A DNA stretch of 50,589 bases from JAAZNF01 sp964561025 (GCA_964561025.1 CAZLNM010000023.1:1-50589), one strand, 5' to 3'; positions 16,969 to 25,603 are shown, counted from the stretch's first letter. Notes: generated by a model from the sequence alone, not told the origin. Translations and numbers: made by a program.

Positions 16969-17607
16969 ATGGCCCTGCGCATGCGACGCATCGATGACTG
17001 GCTGGCGGCCCTGCAGCGGCTCAGCCGCCGCGAGAAGATCCTGCTCGGGGGCCTGAGCGCCGCGCTGCTGGTGTTCCTGTGGGCGGTGATCGGCATGTGG
17101 ATCTCCAGCAACCTGGCCGCGCGGGAGCGGCGCATCGGCGAGAAGAGCGCCAAGCTGCAGACCATCATCGACCACCGGCAGAAGTTCGAGGAGGCCAAGG
17201 AGAAGCAGAAGCGCGCCCAGGACCTCATGCGCTCGGGCCGCTCCATCGAGCTGTCGCCCACGGTGGGACAGGCCGCCAAGCAGCTCGGAATCCCCATCGG
17301 CGACATGAAGACCGTCACCCCGGCCGTGGACGCCGAGGCCCACGTCATCGAGGACAAGGTCGAGGTGAACATCCCGCTGGTGACCATCGACCGCCTGGTC
17401 GACCTGCTGCAGGATCTGGAGCGCCGCTCGCGCACCGTCATGGTGCGCAAGCTCCGCATCCAGAACAGCTTCCGCGAGCCCACCCAGCTCGAGGTGAGCT
17501 TCACCGTCTCCAACTTCAAGCTCATGGAAGAGCGCGAGGCCCCGGCCCCGGACAAGGCCGGCTCGCCGAAACCCGCCGCGGCGCCCGCGGCGCCGGGCCC
17601 GAGGTGA
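16969..17607 (+). CDS. gspM: Type II secretion system platform protein GspM
   Basis: A 212-residue inner-membrane partner of GspL. A short basic cytoplasmic start ending in LSRREKILLGG is followed by a membrane helix (about 25-45), a charged coiled segment (about 50-90), and a small alpha/beta periplasmic domain (VEVNIPLVTIDRLVDLLQDLE, RSRTVMVRKLRI). The C terminus is a Pro/Ala tail. GGGAGGAA precedes the ATG. Position after gspL and domain order make the call firm despite low sequence conservation in this family. Confidence 0.87.
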   Translation: MALRMRRIDDWLAALQRLSRREKILLGGLSAALLVFLWAVIGMWISSNLAARERRIGEKSAKLQTIIDHRQKFEEAKEKQKRAQDLMRSGRSIELSPTVGQAAKQLGIPIGDMKTVTPAVDAEAHVIEDKVEVNIPLVTIDRLVDLLQDLERRSRTVMVRKLRIQNSFREPTQLEVSFTVSNFKLMEEREAPAPDKAGSPKPAAAPAAPGPR

Positions 17608-17611
17608 CGCC

Positions 17612-18511
17612 ATGCGCCGCGCCATCCTGAAATACTCCCTGTACGGCCTGTGGTTCTTGCTGTGCCTGGCCTTCTTCCTGGTGAAAGGGTTTCCCACCCA
17701 GGTGCTGGTGGAGCGCCTGGCGCTCGAGGCCCAGAAGGCCGGCTTGCGTCTCACGGTCGGCGAGGCCTCCACGCTGTTTCCGAACGGCCTCTCCTTGAGC
17801 GGGGTGCGCCTGACCTCGCCGGAGGACGCCGAGACGCCGCTGTCACTCGCCGCCGAGCGGGTGTCGGTGCGCTTTGCGCTGCTCTCCGTCTTTTCGAGCC
17901 AGAAGCGCCTGAGCGCGGACGCCGAGCTGTTCTCGGGCCGGCTCGAGGGAGAGGTGGGGTGGGGACCGGAGGGGATGAGCCTCTCCGGCAAGGCTCACGC
18001 GCTGGATCTGGAGCGCCTGCCGGTGTGGACCGAGTGGCTGGGGCTGAAACTCGCCGGCAAGCTCACCGGCAGCTTTGCGCTGGAGATGAATCTCAAGAAC
18101 GCCGCCGAGACCAGCGGGGAGATCGCGCTGCAGCTCGAGCAGGGAAAGCTCGGCGACGGCCAGGTGCAGGTGCCCGGCTGGGGGCCGCTCACCATCCCCT
18201 GGATCTCATTGGGCAAGACCGAGATCGCGCTCGCCATCGCCAAGGGGAAGGCCGATCTCAAGACCTTCAAGGTGACCTCGGACGACATCGACGGGACGGC
18301 GGACGGTTACTTGCTCCTGCAGCAACGCCTGTCGCAAGCCTCGGCCCGCTGCAAGGTGCGTTTCAAGATAAGCGACGACTTCATCAAGCGCAACCCCAAG
18401 TTCGACATCCTCACCCAGCGCCTCGCCGAGGCCCGCGGGCAAGACGGATACTACGGCTACAGCGTGTTCGGGCCGATCGCCAAGCCACAGTTCAAACCGC
18501 TGCGCCAGTGA
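17612..18511 (+). CDS. gspN: Type II secretion system protein GspN
   Basis: A 299-residue protein with one N-terminal membrane anchor (about 8-25, YSLYGLWFLLCLAFFLV) and a periplasmic beta-rich AsmA/BAM-like region (LRLTVGEASTLFPNGLSLSGVRL). It matches the type of GspN found at the end of deltaproteobacterial and spirochaete secretion operons. Its role is not essential in many systems. It is the last gene of the operon and meets the convergent glycogen synthase gene after 16 bases, where I see no clear terminator. Confidence 0.85.
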   Translation: MRRAILKYSLYGLWFLLCLAFFLVKGFPTQVLVERLALEAQKAGLRLTVGEASTLFPNGLSLSGVRLTSPEDAETPLSLAAERVSVRFALLSVFSSQKRLSADAELFSGRLEGEVGWGPEGMSLSGKAHALDLERLPVWTEWLGLKLAGKLTGSFALEMNLKNAAETSGEIALQLEQGKLGDGQVQVPGWGPLTIPWISLGKTEIALAIAKGKADLKTFKVTSDDIDGTADGYLLLQQRLSQASARCKVRFKISDDFIKRNPKFDILTQRLAEARGQDGYYGYSVFGPIAKPQFKPLRQ

Positions 18512-18527
18512 CGAGGGAAGCCTCCGG

Positions 18528-20792
18528 CTACTTCGCCAGCCGCTTTTTGAGCGCGGCGCGCTGGGATTCGAGATCCTGCGGGGTCTTGACCGGGAAGAAG
18601 CGCTCCTGCCGCTCCACCACGATCCAGTTCGTGGAGAGGAAGCGCGACAGGTCGCCGGTGAGCCGCTCGAACTGGACGACCTTGGCATCGCCCACCTGCT
18701 TCTCGGTGGCGTACCAGGGGAGCTCGAACTCGCGGTCCAGGGCGGCGGCGCGGAAGACGTAGGTGGCGGTGTTGAACACCGGGATGCGGTCGGCATCGAA
18801 GTCCTTGGGAAAGCCGAAGCCCTCGACGAGCTGTAGCCGGCCATCGACCAGCGCCGGCGCCCCGCCCTTGTCGCCGGGGAGCTTCTGGGCCAGCTCCACC
18901 GACATCTCGGCGCCCGATTCGAGGTGCAGGCCGAAGATGGTCTCGTCGGGGGTGGCGCCCAGGTTGTCCACGTTCGAGTACCACAGGTGCTCGCCGCCGC
19001 GCTCCAGAAACTCCCGCAGCGCGCCGCTCTGGCGCAACGCGTAGGCGAAGTCGCCGTGCCCCGGGCCATAGTAGCGCTCGTGCGGACGCTCCGGGTGCGG
19101 CGTAAAGACGCTCCCGTCCGGGAGAAGCCGCGGGAAGATGAACTGGGAGAACAAGAACACGTCCTCGCGCATGATGCCGAAGAAATCGTTGCGCTCGAGG
19201 TAGCGCATGGTTTCCTGTTCGGTGGCGAAGCTGTTCATGATGAGCACCGGCAGGCGGGCCTTGGCGCGCCTGGCCGCCCGGGCCACCTGCTCGAGCTTGA
19301 GCTGCAGAAAGCTCTTGCCGTCGAACACCTCCACGATGCCCTTGACCTTGCCGCCGAAACGGGTGGCCATGCCGCCGTTCACGATGGCCACGCCCAGCTT
19401 GCCCGCGGCCATGGCCTCGCGGCCCAGCTTGGCCAGGCGCGCCCGCTCGGTCTTCTTGAGCTTGGCTACTTCTCGGAAGGCCCCCGTGTCCGGGTGGGCG
19501 AACTCGCCGGGGACGACGTTCTTCCCCTCCCCGCGCCGCCCGGCCTTAAGATCCTCGCGCAGGGCCTGGAACGTCCCGCTGTCGAAGCCGTAGCGCTGGA
19601 GCAAAGCGTCGCCGGGAAGGTCGGGCACCACGATCGCCTTGCGCCGGCCGGCCAGCAGCTCCTGGTACATCTTCTTGGTCTGCCGGGCGATGTAGGCCCA
19701 GGAGAAGCGCTCCTCGACGCGCCGGCGCCCGGCCTCGCCGAAACGCTTGGCGGTCTGGCGGTCCTGGAGCAGGCGGTTCACCGCGTCGGCGATGGCCTGG
19801 GGGTTCTCGGGCGGGATGAGCAGGCCGGTCTGCTCGGGCACCACCACCTCCTTGATGCCGCCCACCGCGGTGGCCACCACCGGGGTGCGGCAGGCCATGG
19901 CCTCCAGGTTGATGATGCCGAAGGGCTCGTAGATGGAGGGGCACACGAACACCTTGGCGCTGGAGTAGAGCTGGATGTACTCCTCCTCCTTGAGGAGCTT
20001 GTGGATCCACAAGAAGCCCTTGCGCCCGGCGATGCGCTTCTCCAGCATCTCCTCGTACTCGCGGGTGTCGGCCCCCACCGCGCCCATCACGATCTGCACG
20101 CCGGGGTCGATGCGCTCACGGGCCTCGATCAGGTACTCCATGCCCTTCTGCTTGGTGGGCCGGCCCACGAACAGGATGTAGTCGTCCTGGATGCCCCAGG
20201 TCTTCTTGAGCTCGTTCGAGATGGGGGTGTGCTTCCACTTGTCGGGATCGATGCCGTTGTGGATCACCGCCACCCGCTCCGGGCGGACCGGGAAGAACTT
20301 GAGCACGTCCTGCTTCATCAGGCGCGACACCCCCACCACCCGGTCGGCGTTGCGGATCACCAGGTCCTCGATCCAGGTGCTGAGGTGGTAGCCGTTGCCG
20401 AGCTGGTCGACCTTCCAGGGGCGCAGCGGCTCCAGGCTGTGGCAAGTGGCCACCAGCGGGACCTGGTACAGTGTCTTGGCCAAAAAGCCCGCGAACGAGG
20501 CGTACCAGGTGTGGGTGTGCACGATGTCCGAGTCGAAGGGATCGAGCATCATGTGCAGGTTGGTGGCGAAGGTGCCGATGGCCGGGTTGAACTTGTGGGT
20601 CTTCTTCTCGAACTCCGGCGGCATGCGGTAGCCGCGGGCGGACAGCGTCTGGCCCGGGACCTCCTGGTCGCCGAAGCAGCGCACCTCGACCTCCATGATC
20701 TTGGAAAGCTCCTGGGACAGGTAGCGCAGGTGCACCCCGGCGCCGCCGTACACGTAGGGGGGATACTCGCGGGCGATCATGGTCACTTTCAT
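18528..20792 (-). CDS. Fusion of glycogen synthase (GT-B) and UDP-sugar pyrophosphorylase (UDPGP family)
   Basis: A 754-residue two-domain protein. Residues 1 to about 395 are a GT-B glycosyltransferase of the actinobacterial-type GlgA group: MIAREYPPYVYGGAGVH at the start, HTHTWYASFAG, FVGRPTKQKG, and the E-x7-E motif EPFGIINLE at about 289-297. After a linker, about 430-754 is a nucleotidyltransferase of the UDPGP family, with NGGMATRFGGKVKG near residue 472 (the nucleotide-binding GG-x-G/A-TR-x-G-x-x-x-KG motif), YYGPGHGDFAYAL and SNVDNLGA near 606. The frame is uninterrupted across the linker. The protein could make UDP-glucose and add the glucosyl unit to glucan in one polypeptide. ATG at 20792 is preceded by AAGGAG. 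Which nucleotide sugar is made and used is not settled by sequence. Confidence 0.85.
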   Translation of the reverse strand: MKVTMIAREYPPYVYGGAGVHLRYLSQELSKIMEVEVRCFGDQEVPGQTLSARGYRMPPEFEKKTHKFNPAIGTFATNLHMMLDPFDSDIVHTHTWYASFAGFLAKTLYQVPLVATCHSLEPLRPWKVDQLGNGYHLSTWIEDLVIRNADRVVGVSRLMKQDVLKFFPVRPERVAVIHNGIDPDKWKHTPISNELKKTWGIQDDYILFVGRPTKQKGMEYLIEARERIDPGVQIVMGAVGADTREYEEMLEKRIAGRKGFLWIHKLLKEEEYIQLYSSAKVFVCPSIYEPFGIINLEAMACRTPVVATAVGGIKEVVVPEQTGLLIPPENPQAIADAVNRLLQDRQTAKRFGEAGRRRVEERFSWAYIARQTKKMYQELLAGRRKAIVVPDLPGDALLQRYGFDSGTFQALREDLKAGRRGEGKNVVPGEFAHPDTGAFREVAKLKKTERARLAKLGREAMAAGKLGVAIVNGGMATRFGGKVKGIVEVFDGKSFLQLKLEQVARAARRAKARLPVLIMNSFATEQETMRYLERNDFFGIMREDVFLFSQFIFPRLLPDGSVFTPHPERPHERYYGPGHGDFAYALRQSGALREFLERGGEHLWYSNVDNLGATPDETIFGLHLESGAEMSVELAQKLPGDKGGAPALVDGRLQLVEGFGFPKDFDADRIPVFNTATYVFRAAALDREFELPWYATEKQVGDAKVVQFERLTGDLSRFLSTNWIVVERQERFFPVKTPQDLESQRAALKKRLAK

Positions 20793-20830
20793 GGAGGGCT
20801 CCTTGGAATCGCGGCGATTTTCGTGGGCGC

Positions 20831-20858
20831 AGTATAGCGGCCGAGGGGGGCAAGTCAA
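20831..20858 (-). promoter_or_regulatory. Sigma-70-type promoter of the glycogen synthase fusion gene
   Basis: On the minus strand TTGACT (20858-20853), a 16-base spacer and TATACT (20836-20831) form a strong housekeeping promoter, 5 of 6 matches in each box. The -35 box overlaps the stop codon of the pckG gene. Transcription would start near 20824, giving a leader of about 32 bases with the AAGGAG site. The fusion gene can therefore be expressed independently of pckG. Confidence 0.65.
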
Positions 20859-22651
20859 GGCCGCGTGGGGACGAGCCGCGCCAGCTCCGCGGCCAGCTCC
20901 GGCGGCAGCTCCGGTCCGAATCCCCCGAAGAACTCGCCGATGCCCTCCGCCTCGGCCCGCACCTCTTCCTCGCGCACCGCCATGAGCTCGTCGAACCGTT
21001 CTGGGGGAAACTCCATCCCCCGCCAATCGAGGTCCTCCCACCGCGGCACCAGACCCAGCGCCGTCTCCCGGGCGCCGGCCGAGCCATCCAGCCGCCGCAG
21101 GACCCAGTCCATCACCCGCAGGTTCTGCCGGTAGCCCGGCCACAGGAAGCGGCCGTCGCCGCCGCGACGGAACCAGTTGACCCGGAAGATCTTCGGCGGC
21201 CGCGGAAGGCGCCGGCCCAGCGAAAGCCAGTGCCGCCAGTAGTCGGGCATGGCGTACCCCGCGAAGGGCAGCATGGCGAACGGATCGCGCCGGATGGCCG
21301 CCTGGTTGAACGCCGCCGCGGTGGCCTCCGAGCCCATGGTGGCGGCCAAGAAGACGCCGTGCCGGAAATCATGAGCCTCGACCACCAGCGGAAAGGTCCT
21401 GGAGAGCCGCCCGCCGAACACGAAGGCATCGATCGGCACGCCAGCAGGATCCTGCCACGCCGGATCGAGGGTGGGACACTGCCGGGCGGGGGCGGTAAAA
21501 CGCGCGTTGGGGTGCGCCGCGGCTCGGCCCGCGCTCGGGCTCCAATCCCGACCCTGCCAGTCCACGGCGCGTTCGGGCGGCGGACCCATGCCTTCCCACC
21601 ACACGTCGCCCTCGGGCGTCAGGGCCACGTTGGTGAAGATGCAGTTCCCCTGCAGAGTCTCCATGGCCGCCGGATTGGTCTCCTGGGAGGTTCCCGGCGC
21701 CACACCGAAGAACCCCGTCTCCGGATTGATGGCGCGCAGGCTGCCGTCCGGCGCGGGTTGGATCCAGGCGATGTCGTCGCCCACGGTGCTGCAGCTCCAG
21801 CCCTCTATGCCCGCGGGCGGCAGGATCATGGCCAGGTTGGTCTTGCCGCAGGCGCTGGGAAACGCCCCCGCCAGGTATCGCGTCCGGGAGCTGCCCGGCG
21901 CGCGCAGCCCCAGCACCAGCATGTGCTCCGCCAGCCAGCCCTCGTCCCGCGCCATCACCGAGGCGATGCGCAGGGCCAGGCACTTCTTCCCCAGCAGGGC
22001 GTTGCCGCCATAGCCGCTGCCGTAGGACCAGATCTCACGGCGGTCGGGGAAGTGGCAGATGTACTTGACGTCGGGGTTGCATGGCCAGGGTACGTCCGCC
22101 TGCCCGGGCTCCAGCGGCGCGCCCACCGAGTGCAGGCAGGGAGCGAAATCGCCCTTCCCCAGCGCCTCGAGCACCGTTCGGCCCGTGTGCGTCATGATGG
22201 CCATGTTCACCACCACGTAGGGCGAGTCGGTGATCTCGACACCGAAACGGGAGAGCGGCGAACCCAGCGGGCCCAGGCTGAACGGGAGGACGGACAGGGT
22301 GCGGCCCCGCATGCAGCCGGAGAAGAGGCGGCGCAGCTCGGCCTTCATCTCTCCCGGCTCGCGCCAGCGGTTGGTCGGCCCCGCGTCCTCTCGCCGCGCC
22401 GAGCACACGAAGGTGCGGTCCTCCACCCGCGCCACGTCGCTCGGGTGCGAGCGCGCCAGGAAGGAGTTCGGCCGCCGACCGGAGTGAAGGGGGATGAAGG
22501 TGCCCGTCCGGACCATGTCCTGGCACAGCGTGTCGTACTCCGCGGGCGAGCCGTCGCACCAGTGGATGCGCTCGGGGCGACACAGGCGGGCCACTTCGTC
22601 CACCCATTCGGTGAGCTTCGCGTTATCGGGGAGGCATTTTTTGGCGGGCAT
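20855..22651 (-). CDS. pckG: Phosphoenolpyruvate carboxykinase (GTP)
   Basis: A 598-residue cytosolic enzyme converting oxaloacetate and GTP to phosphoenolpyruvate, CO2 and GDP, the first committed step of gluconeogenesis. It has the GTP-type signature FPSACGKTNLAM at 264-275 with the reactive Cys268 and kinase P-loop, YGSGYGGNALLGKKCLALRIAS near 210-231, and FGGRLSRTFPLV. Length is normal for the GTP class. ATG at 22651 is preceded by AAGGAGTCCCGC. The neighbouring glycogen synthase fusion and the isomerase gene downstream in the window fit a gluconeogenesis-to-glucan route. Confidence 0.96.
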   Translation of the reverse strand: MPAKKCLPDNAKLTEWVDEVARLCRPERIHWCDGSPAEYDTLCQDMVRTGTFIPLHSGRRPNSFLARSHPSDVARVEDRTFVCSARREDAGPTNRWREPGEMKAELRRLFSGCMRGRTLSVLPFSLGPLGSPLSRFGVEITDSPYVVVNMAIMTHTGRTVLEALGKGDFAPCLHSVGAPLEPGQADVPWPCNPDVKYICHFPDRREIWSYGSGYGGNALLGKKCLALRIASVMARDEGWLAEHMLVLGLRAPGSSRTRYLAGAFPSACGKTNLAMILPPAGIEGWSCSTVGDDIAWIQPAPDGSLRAINPETGFFGVAPGTSQETNPAAMETLQGNCIFTNVALTPEGDVWWEGMGPPPERAVDWQGRDWSPSAGRAAAHPNARFTAPARQCPTLDPAWQDPAGVPIDAFVFGGRLSRTFPLVVEAHDFRHGVFLAATMGSEATAAAFNQAAIRRDPFAMLPFAGYAMPDYWRHWLSLGRRLPRPPKIFRVNWFRRGGDGRFLWPGYRQNLRVMDWVLRRLDGSAGARETALGLVPRWEDLDWRGMEFPPERFDELMAVREEEVRAEAEGIGEFFGGFGPELPPELAAELARLVPTRP

Positions 22652-22722
22652 GCGGGACTCCTTGTCTCCATGTCCGTCGAGCGGGTCGGCGTCTTCTGCC
22701 AAATTTCGCCGCCCATGGCAAG

Positions 22723-22738
22723 AGCGACTTGCGCGCCA
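22723..22738 (-). promoter_or_regulatory. Possible sigma-54-type promoter of pckG
   Basis: Read on the minus strand the sequence TGGCGCGCAAGTCGCT keeps GG and GC at the -24/-12 spacing, but TTGC is replaced by TCGC. Start would be near 22712, some 60 bases before the ATG. In GC-rich DNA such a match can arise by chance, so this is only a candidate. No clear promoter for the divergent thrB gene was seen. Confidence 0.25.
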
Positions 22739-22776
22739 TGACCTTTCTCGGCTACACCATGAGTCGGAGGTGACCC

Positions 22777-23730
22777 ATGAAGGCCAGGGCCTACGCACCC
22801 GCATCCATCGGGAACTTCGCCGCCGGCTTCGACGCGCTGGGGATGGCGCTCGCCCCGCTCGACGGCTCGCTGCTGGGCGACGTGGTGGAGGCCGAGCTTG
22901 CGGGCCGCAACCGCGGCGGCCTTCTGGTGCGCGGCCCCATGGCGAAGAGCCTGCCCAAGAACCCGCGCGAGAACCTGGTGTGGCACGCGCTCGACCTGTT
23001 CTCGCACCGCCTGCGGCGCTACGGCCTGGAGCCCGCGGCGGTGCGCCTCACCCTGCACAAGAACCTGCCGGTGTGCTCCGGGCTGGGCTCCTCGGCCTCC
23101 TCCATCGCCGCGGCGCTCACCGCCCTGAACGCGGTGTACTGCGAACCCTTCTCGCCGGAGACCCTGATCGAGATGGCCGGCGAGGCGGAGGGACGGGTGA
23201 GCGGCGAGGCGCACTACGACAACGTGGCGCCCGCGCTGCTGGGCGGGCTGCAACTGCTCGCCCCCGGCGAGTGCCTGACCCCGCTCCGGCTCCCCTTCTT
23301 CGAGCGCGCCGTGGTGGTGATCGTCCAGCCGGAGCTGCAGCTGCCCACCGCCCGCGCGCGCGCCGTGCTGCCGCGCTCGCTGCCGCTCTCGTTGTGCGTG
23401 GCCGCCGGCTCCAACCTGGCGGCGCTGGTGCACGCCCTGCACGCGCGCGATCGGGATCTCTTCTCCCAGTGCCTGCGCGACCTGGTGGCCGAGCCGCGCC
23501 GCAAGAAGCTGGTGAAGGGCTTCGACGCGGTGCAGGCGGCGGCGCTGGAAGCCGGGGCGCTGGGCTGCTCGCTGTCGGGCTCGGGGCCTTCCCTGTTCGC
23601 GGTGGCCGACTCGCGCCGCGAGGCCGACCGCATCGCCGGCGCCATGAGCGAGGCCTTCCGGCGCGCGGGCGTGGAGTCCCGCGGCATGCTGTGCCGCACG
23701 GACCCCGAGGGCGCGCGGTTGCTACCATAG
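22777..23730 (+). CDS. thrB: Homoserine kinase
   Basis: A 317-residue GHMP-family kinase that phosphorylates homoserine to O-phosphohomoserine, the step before threonine synthase. It begins MKARAYAPASIGNFAAGFDALG, the ThrB-type N-terminal signature, has the GHMP glycine loop PVCSGLGSSASSIAAALTALN (about 104-124) and the C-terminal LGCSLSGSGPSLFAV motif. CGGAGGTGACCC precedes the ATG. The substrate product relation to the next gene, threonine synthase, supports the specific assignment over other GHMP kinases. Confidence 0.95.
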   Translation: MKARAYAPASIGNFAAGFDALGMALAPLDGSLLGDVVEAELAGRNRGGLLVRGPMAKSLPKNPRENLVWHALDLFSHRLRRYGLEPAAVRLTLHKNLPVCSGLGSSASSIAAALTALNAVYCEPFSPETLIEMAGEAEGRVSGEAHYDNVAPALLGGLQLLAPGECLTPLRLPFFERAVVVIVQPELQLPTARARAVLPRSLPLSLCVAAGSNLAALVHALHARDRDLFSQCLRDLVAEPRRKKLVKGFDAVQAAALEAGALGCSLSGSGPSLFAVADSRREADRIAGAMSEAFRRAGVESRGMLCRTDPEGARLLP

Positions 23731-23839
23731 TGGAGCTGGCGACCTCAACCCCAACCCGCGACCGCCTGCGCTGGCCGTGTGGGCCCCGCGGTCGGTCGCG
23801 CCAGCGTTCGATGGCGTCGACAACCATCTAGGGTTCTAC

Positions 23840-25117
23840 ATGGACCTTGGCATCCTCGGCCGGCCGGCGGAGCGGGCCTCCTTTTTCGAAGCGGTGCGGC
23901 GCGGGGCGCCGCCCGGCGGAGGCCTGTACTTCCCCGCGAGCTGGCCCGCGCTCCCGGTGAGCGAGCTGCTGCCGCTCTCCTTTACGGAGCGCTCGATCCG
24001 AATCCTGGAGGCGCTGTGCGGGCCCGAGGCCGCGCCGGCCCTACCCCAGCTCATCGCCGAGGCCTTCGACTTCCCCGCACCGTTGGTTTCGATCGGGCCA
24101 GCGCGGGAACTCCTGGAGCTCTTCTGGGGGCCGACGGCGGCGTTCAAGGACTTCGGAGCGCGCTTTCTGGGGCGGCTGCTCTCCTGGATGGCCGCGCGCG
24201 CGTCCGGCGACGCCATCACCGTGCTGACCGCCACCTCGGGAGACACCGGAGCGGCCGCGGCCGCGGCCCTGTGGAAGCTCCCCGGCGTGCGCTGCGCGGT
24301 GCTATATCCGGCCCGGCGCGTCTCTCCCATCCAGGAGCGCATGCTGGGCTCGTTCGGCGGCAACGTGCGCGCCTTCCGGGTGGAGGGCAGCTTCGACGAC
24401 TGCCAGCGCCTGGTCAAGGCGACCTTCGCCGACGCCGCGCTCTCGGCGCGGCTCGGCCTCACCTCGGCCAACTCCATCAACGTGGCGCGGCTCTACGCCC
24501 AGGTGTGCTACTACTTCGAGGCCGCGGCGCGCACCGCCTTCGCGCGCCCCTGGTACGTCGTCCCCAGCGGGAACTTCGGCAACCTGACCGCGGGCCTGCT
24601 GGCCTGGCGGATGGGCCTGCCGGCGCGCGGCTTCGTGGCCGCCACCAACCGCAACGCCACCGTCCCCGAGTACCTGGCCACGGGCCGCTACCGGCCCCGG
24701 CCCGCGGTGGCCACGCCCTCCTCGGCCATGGACGTGGGCGATCCCAACAACTGGCCGAGGATCGAGGCCCTGTTCGCAAACGATCTTGAAGCGCTGCGCC
24801 GGACGGTGCGCGCCACGTCCATCGGTGACGAGGAGACGCTGGACACCATCCGCCGCTGGCACCGAAGGCACGGCCGTCTCATCGATCCGCACACCGCGGT
24901 CGGCCTGGCCGCCGCCGACGCCATCCTCGGCGCCGAGCCCGCCGTGGTGCTGGCCACGGCCCACCCGGCCAAGTTTCCCGACACCGTCCAAGGAGCCACC
25001 GGCGTCGCGCCACCGCGGCCCACCGCCATCGAGGCGGCGCTCGCGCGGCCGTTCGCCGTCGAGGACGTGCCGCTCGACGCCGCCGCGCTGGCCCGGACCC
25101 TGCTCGCCTGGGTGTGA
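23840..25117 (+). CDS. thrC: Threonine synthase
   Basis: A 425-residue pyridoxal-phosphate enzyme converting O-phosphohomoserine to threonine. It resembles the enterobacterial ThrC type: GPTAAFKDFGARF with the PLP lysine at about 103, TATSGDTGAAAAAAL, SANSINVARLYAQVCYYFEA, VPSGNFGNLTAGLLA and ATAHPAKFPDTV. The ATG at 23840 gives the family N terminus (ASFFEAVRRGAPPGGGLYFP); earlier in-frame codons have no counterpart in the family. No good ribosome site precedes it. The 109 bases between thrB and thrC hold no gene; a GC-rich imperfect repeat (CGCTGGC/GCCAGCG) lies there. Convergent with the regulator gene, 4 bases between stops. Confidence 0.93.
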   Translation: MDLGILGRPAERASFFEAVRRGAPPGGGLYFPASWPALPVSELLPLSFTERSIRILEALCGPEAAPALPQLIAEAFDFPAPLVSIGPARELLELFWGPTAAFKDFGARFLGRLLSWMAARASGDAITVLTATSGDTGAAAAAALWKLPGVRCAVLYPARRVSPIQERMLGSFGGNVRAFRVEGSFDDCQRLVKATFADAALSARLGLTSANSINVARLYAQVCYYFEAAARTAFARPWYVVPSGNFGNLTAGLLAWRMGLPARGFVAATNRNATVPEYLATGRYRPRPAVATPSSAMDVGDPNNWPRIEALFANDLEALRRTVRATSIGDEETLDTIRRWHRRHGRLIDPHTAVGLAAADAILGAEPAVVLATAHPAKFPDTVQGATGVAPPRPTAIEAALARPFAVEDVPLDAAALARTLLAWV

Positions 25118-25121
25118 GGCG

Positions 25122-25487
25122 TCAGGACAAAAGTTCCCGCACCGCCTGCAGCAGCTCCTCCACCTTGAACGGCTTGGCGAAGGTCCGATCCGCCCCGAGC
25201 TGGCGCGCCAACTCCAGGTACTGGGCGGAGTCCACCTTGCCCCCGCCGGAGACGACGATGACCCTGGTGCCCGGGCAACGGCGGCGCAGGTCGAGCAAGA
25301 CCTCGAAGCCGTCCTTCTCGGGCATGAGCACGTCGGTGATGACGAGGTGGGGTGGATCTTTTTGCAGATGGGGTTCCGCATCGCGACCATCGGTCGCTTC
25401 CAAGACACGGTATCCCTGGTTTTCCAGAATGATCCGCAGGATGGACCGCGAACCTACGTCGTCATCAATGACCAGGACTGATTCCAT
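25122..25487 (-). CDS. Single-domain response regulator (CheY-like receiver)
   Basis: A 121-residue receiver domain without an output domain. Acidic pocket residues lie in VLVIDDD (8-10), the phosphoacceptor is Asp52 in VITDVLMP, the Thr/Ser switch is in VIVVSGGG and the conserved lysine in FAKPF. Target unknown; no cognate kinase gene adjoins it. The ATG has no ribosome site: the predicted transcription start is about 8 bases upstream, so the mRNA would be nearly leaderless. The upstream region is markedly AT-rich compared with the surroundings. Confidence 0.93.
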   Translation of the reverse strand: MESVLVIDDDVGSRSILRIILENQGYRVLEATDGRDAEPHLQKDPPHLVITDVLMPEKDGFEVLLDLRRRCPGTRVIVVSGGGKVDSAQYLELARQLGADRTFAKPFKVEELLQAVRELLS

Positions 25488-25492
25488 ATATA

Positions 25493-25530
25493 CTGTAACT
25501 AATTCTATTACTTACAGCACGGTGTGTCCA
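25493..25530 (-). promoter_or_regulatory. Promoter overlapped by an 11-bp-arm dyad, upstream of the receiver gene
   Basis: On the minus strand TGGACA (25530-25525), a 17-base spacer and TAGAAT (25507-25502) form a good housekeeping promoter (5 of 6 in each box). A dyad with arms CTGTAACTAAT (25493-25503) and ATTACTTACAG (25507-25517), spacer TCT, 10 of 11 pairs matching, covers the -10 box and the start site. A protein bound there would block the promoter, so it is a likely repressor operator. Confidence 0.6.
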
Positions 25531-25603
25531 GCCGTTCGCATCCGGCTTGCGGCGAACGGATACGCGTGGTACAGGCTTTCGGATTGTCGAACTGGAGGCG
25601 GTC

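Noticed and set aside
22697..22706. CTGCCAAATT in the pckG/thrB gap, identical to ten bases of the second dyad upstream of gspC
   Set aside because: The second half of the dyad is missing and the position is downstream of the possible pckG start. Probably chance.
22717..22736. TGGCAAG followed by TTGC on the plus strand before thrB, as a sigma-54 promoter
   Set aside because: The spacing between GG and GC is two bases too long for sigma-54.
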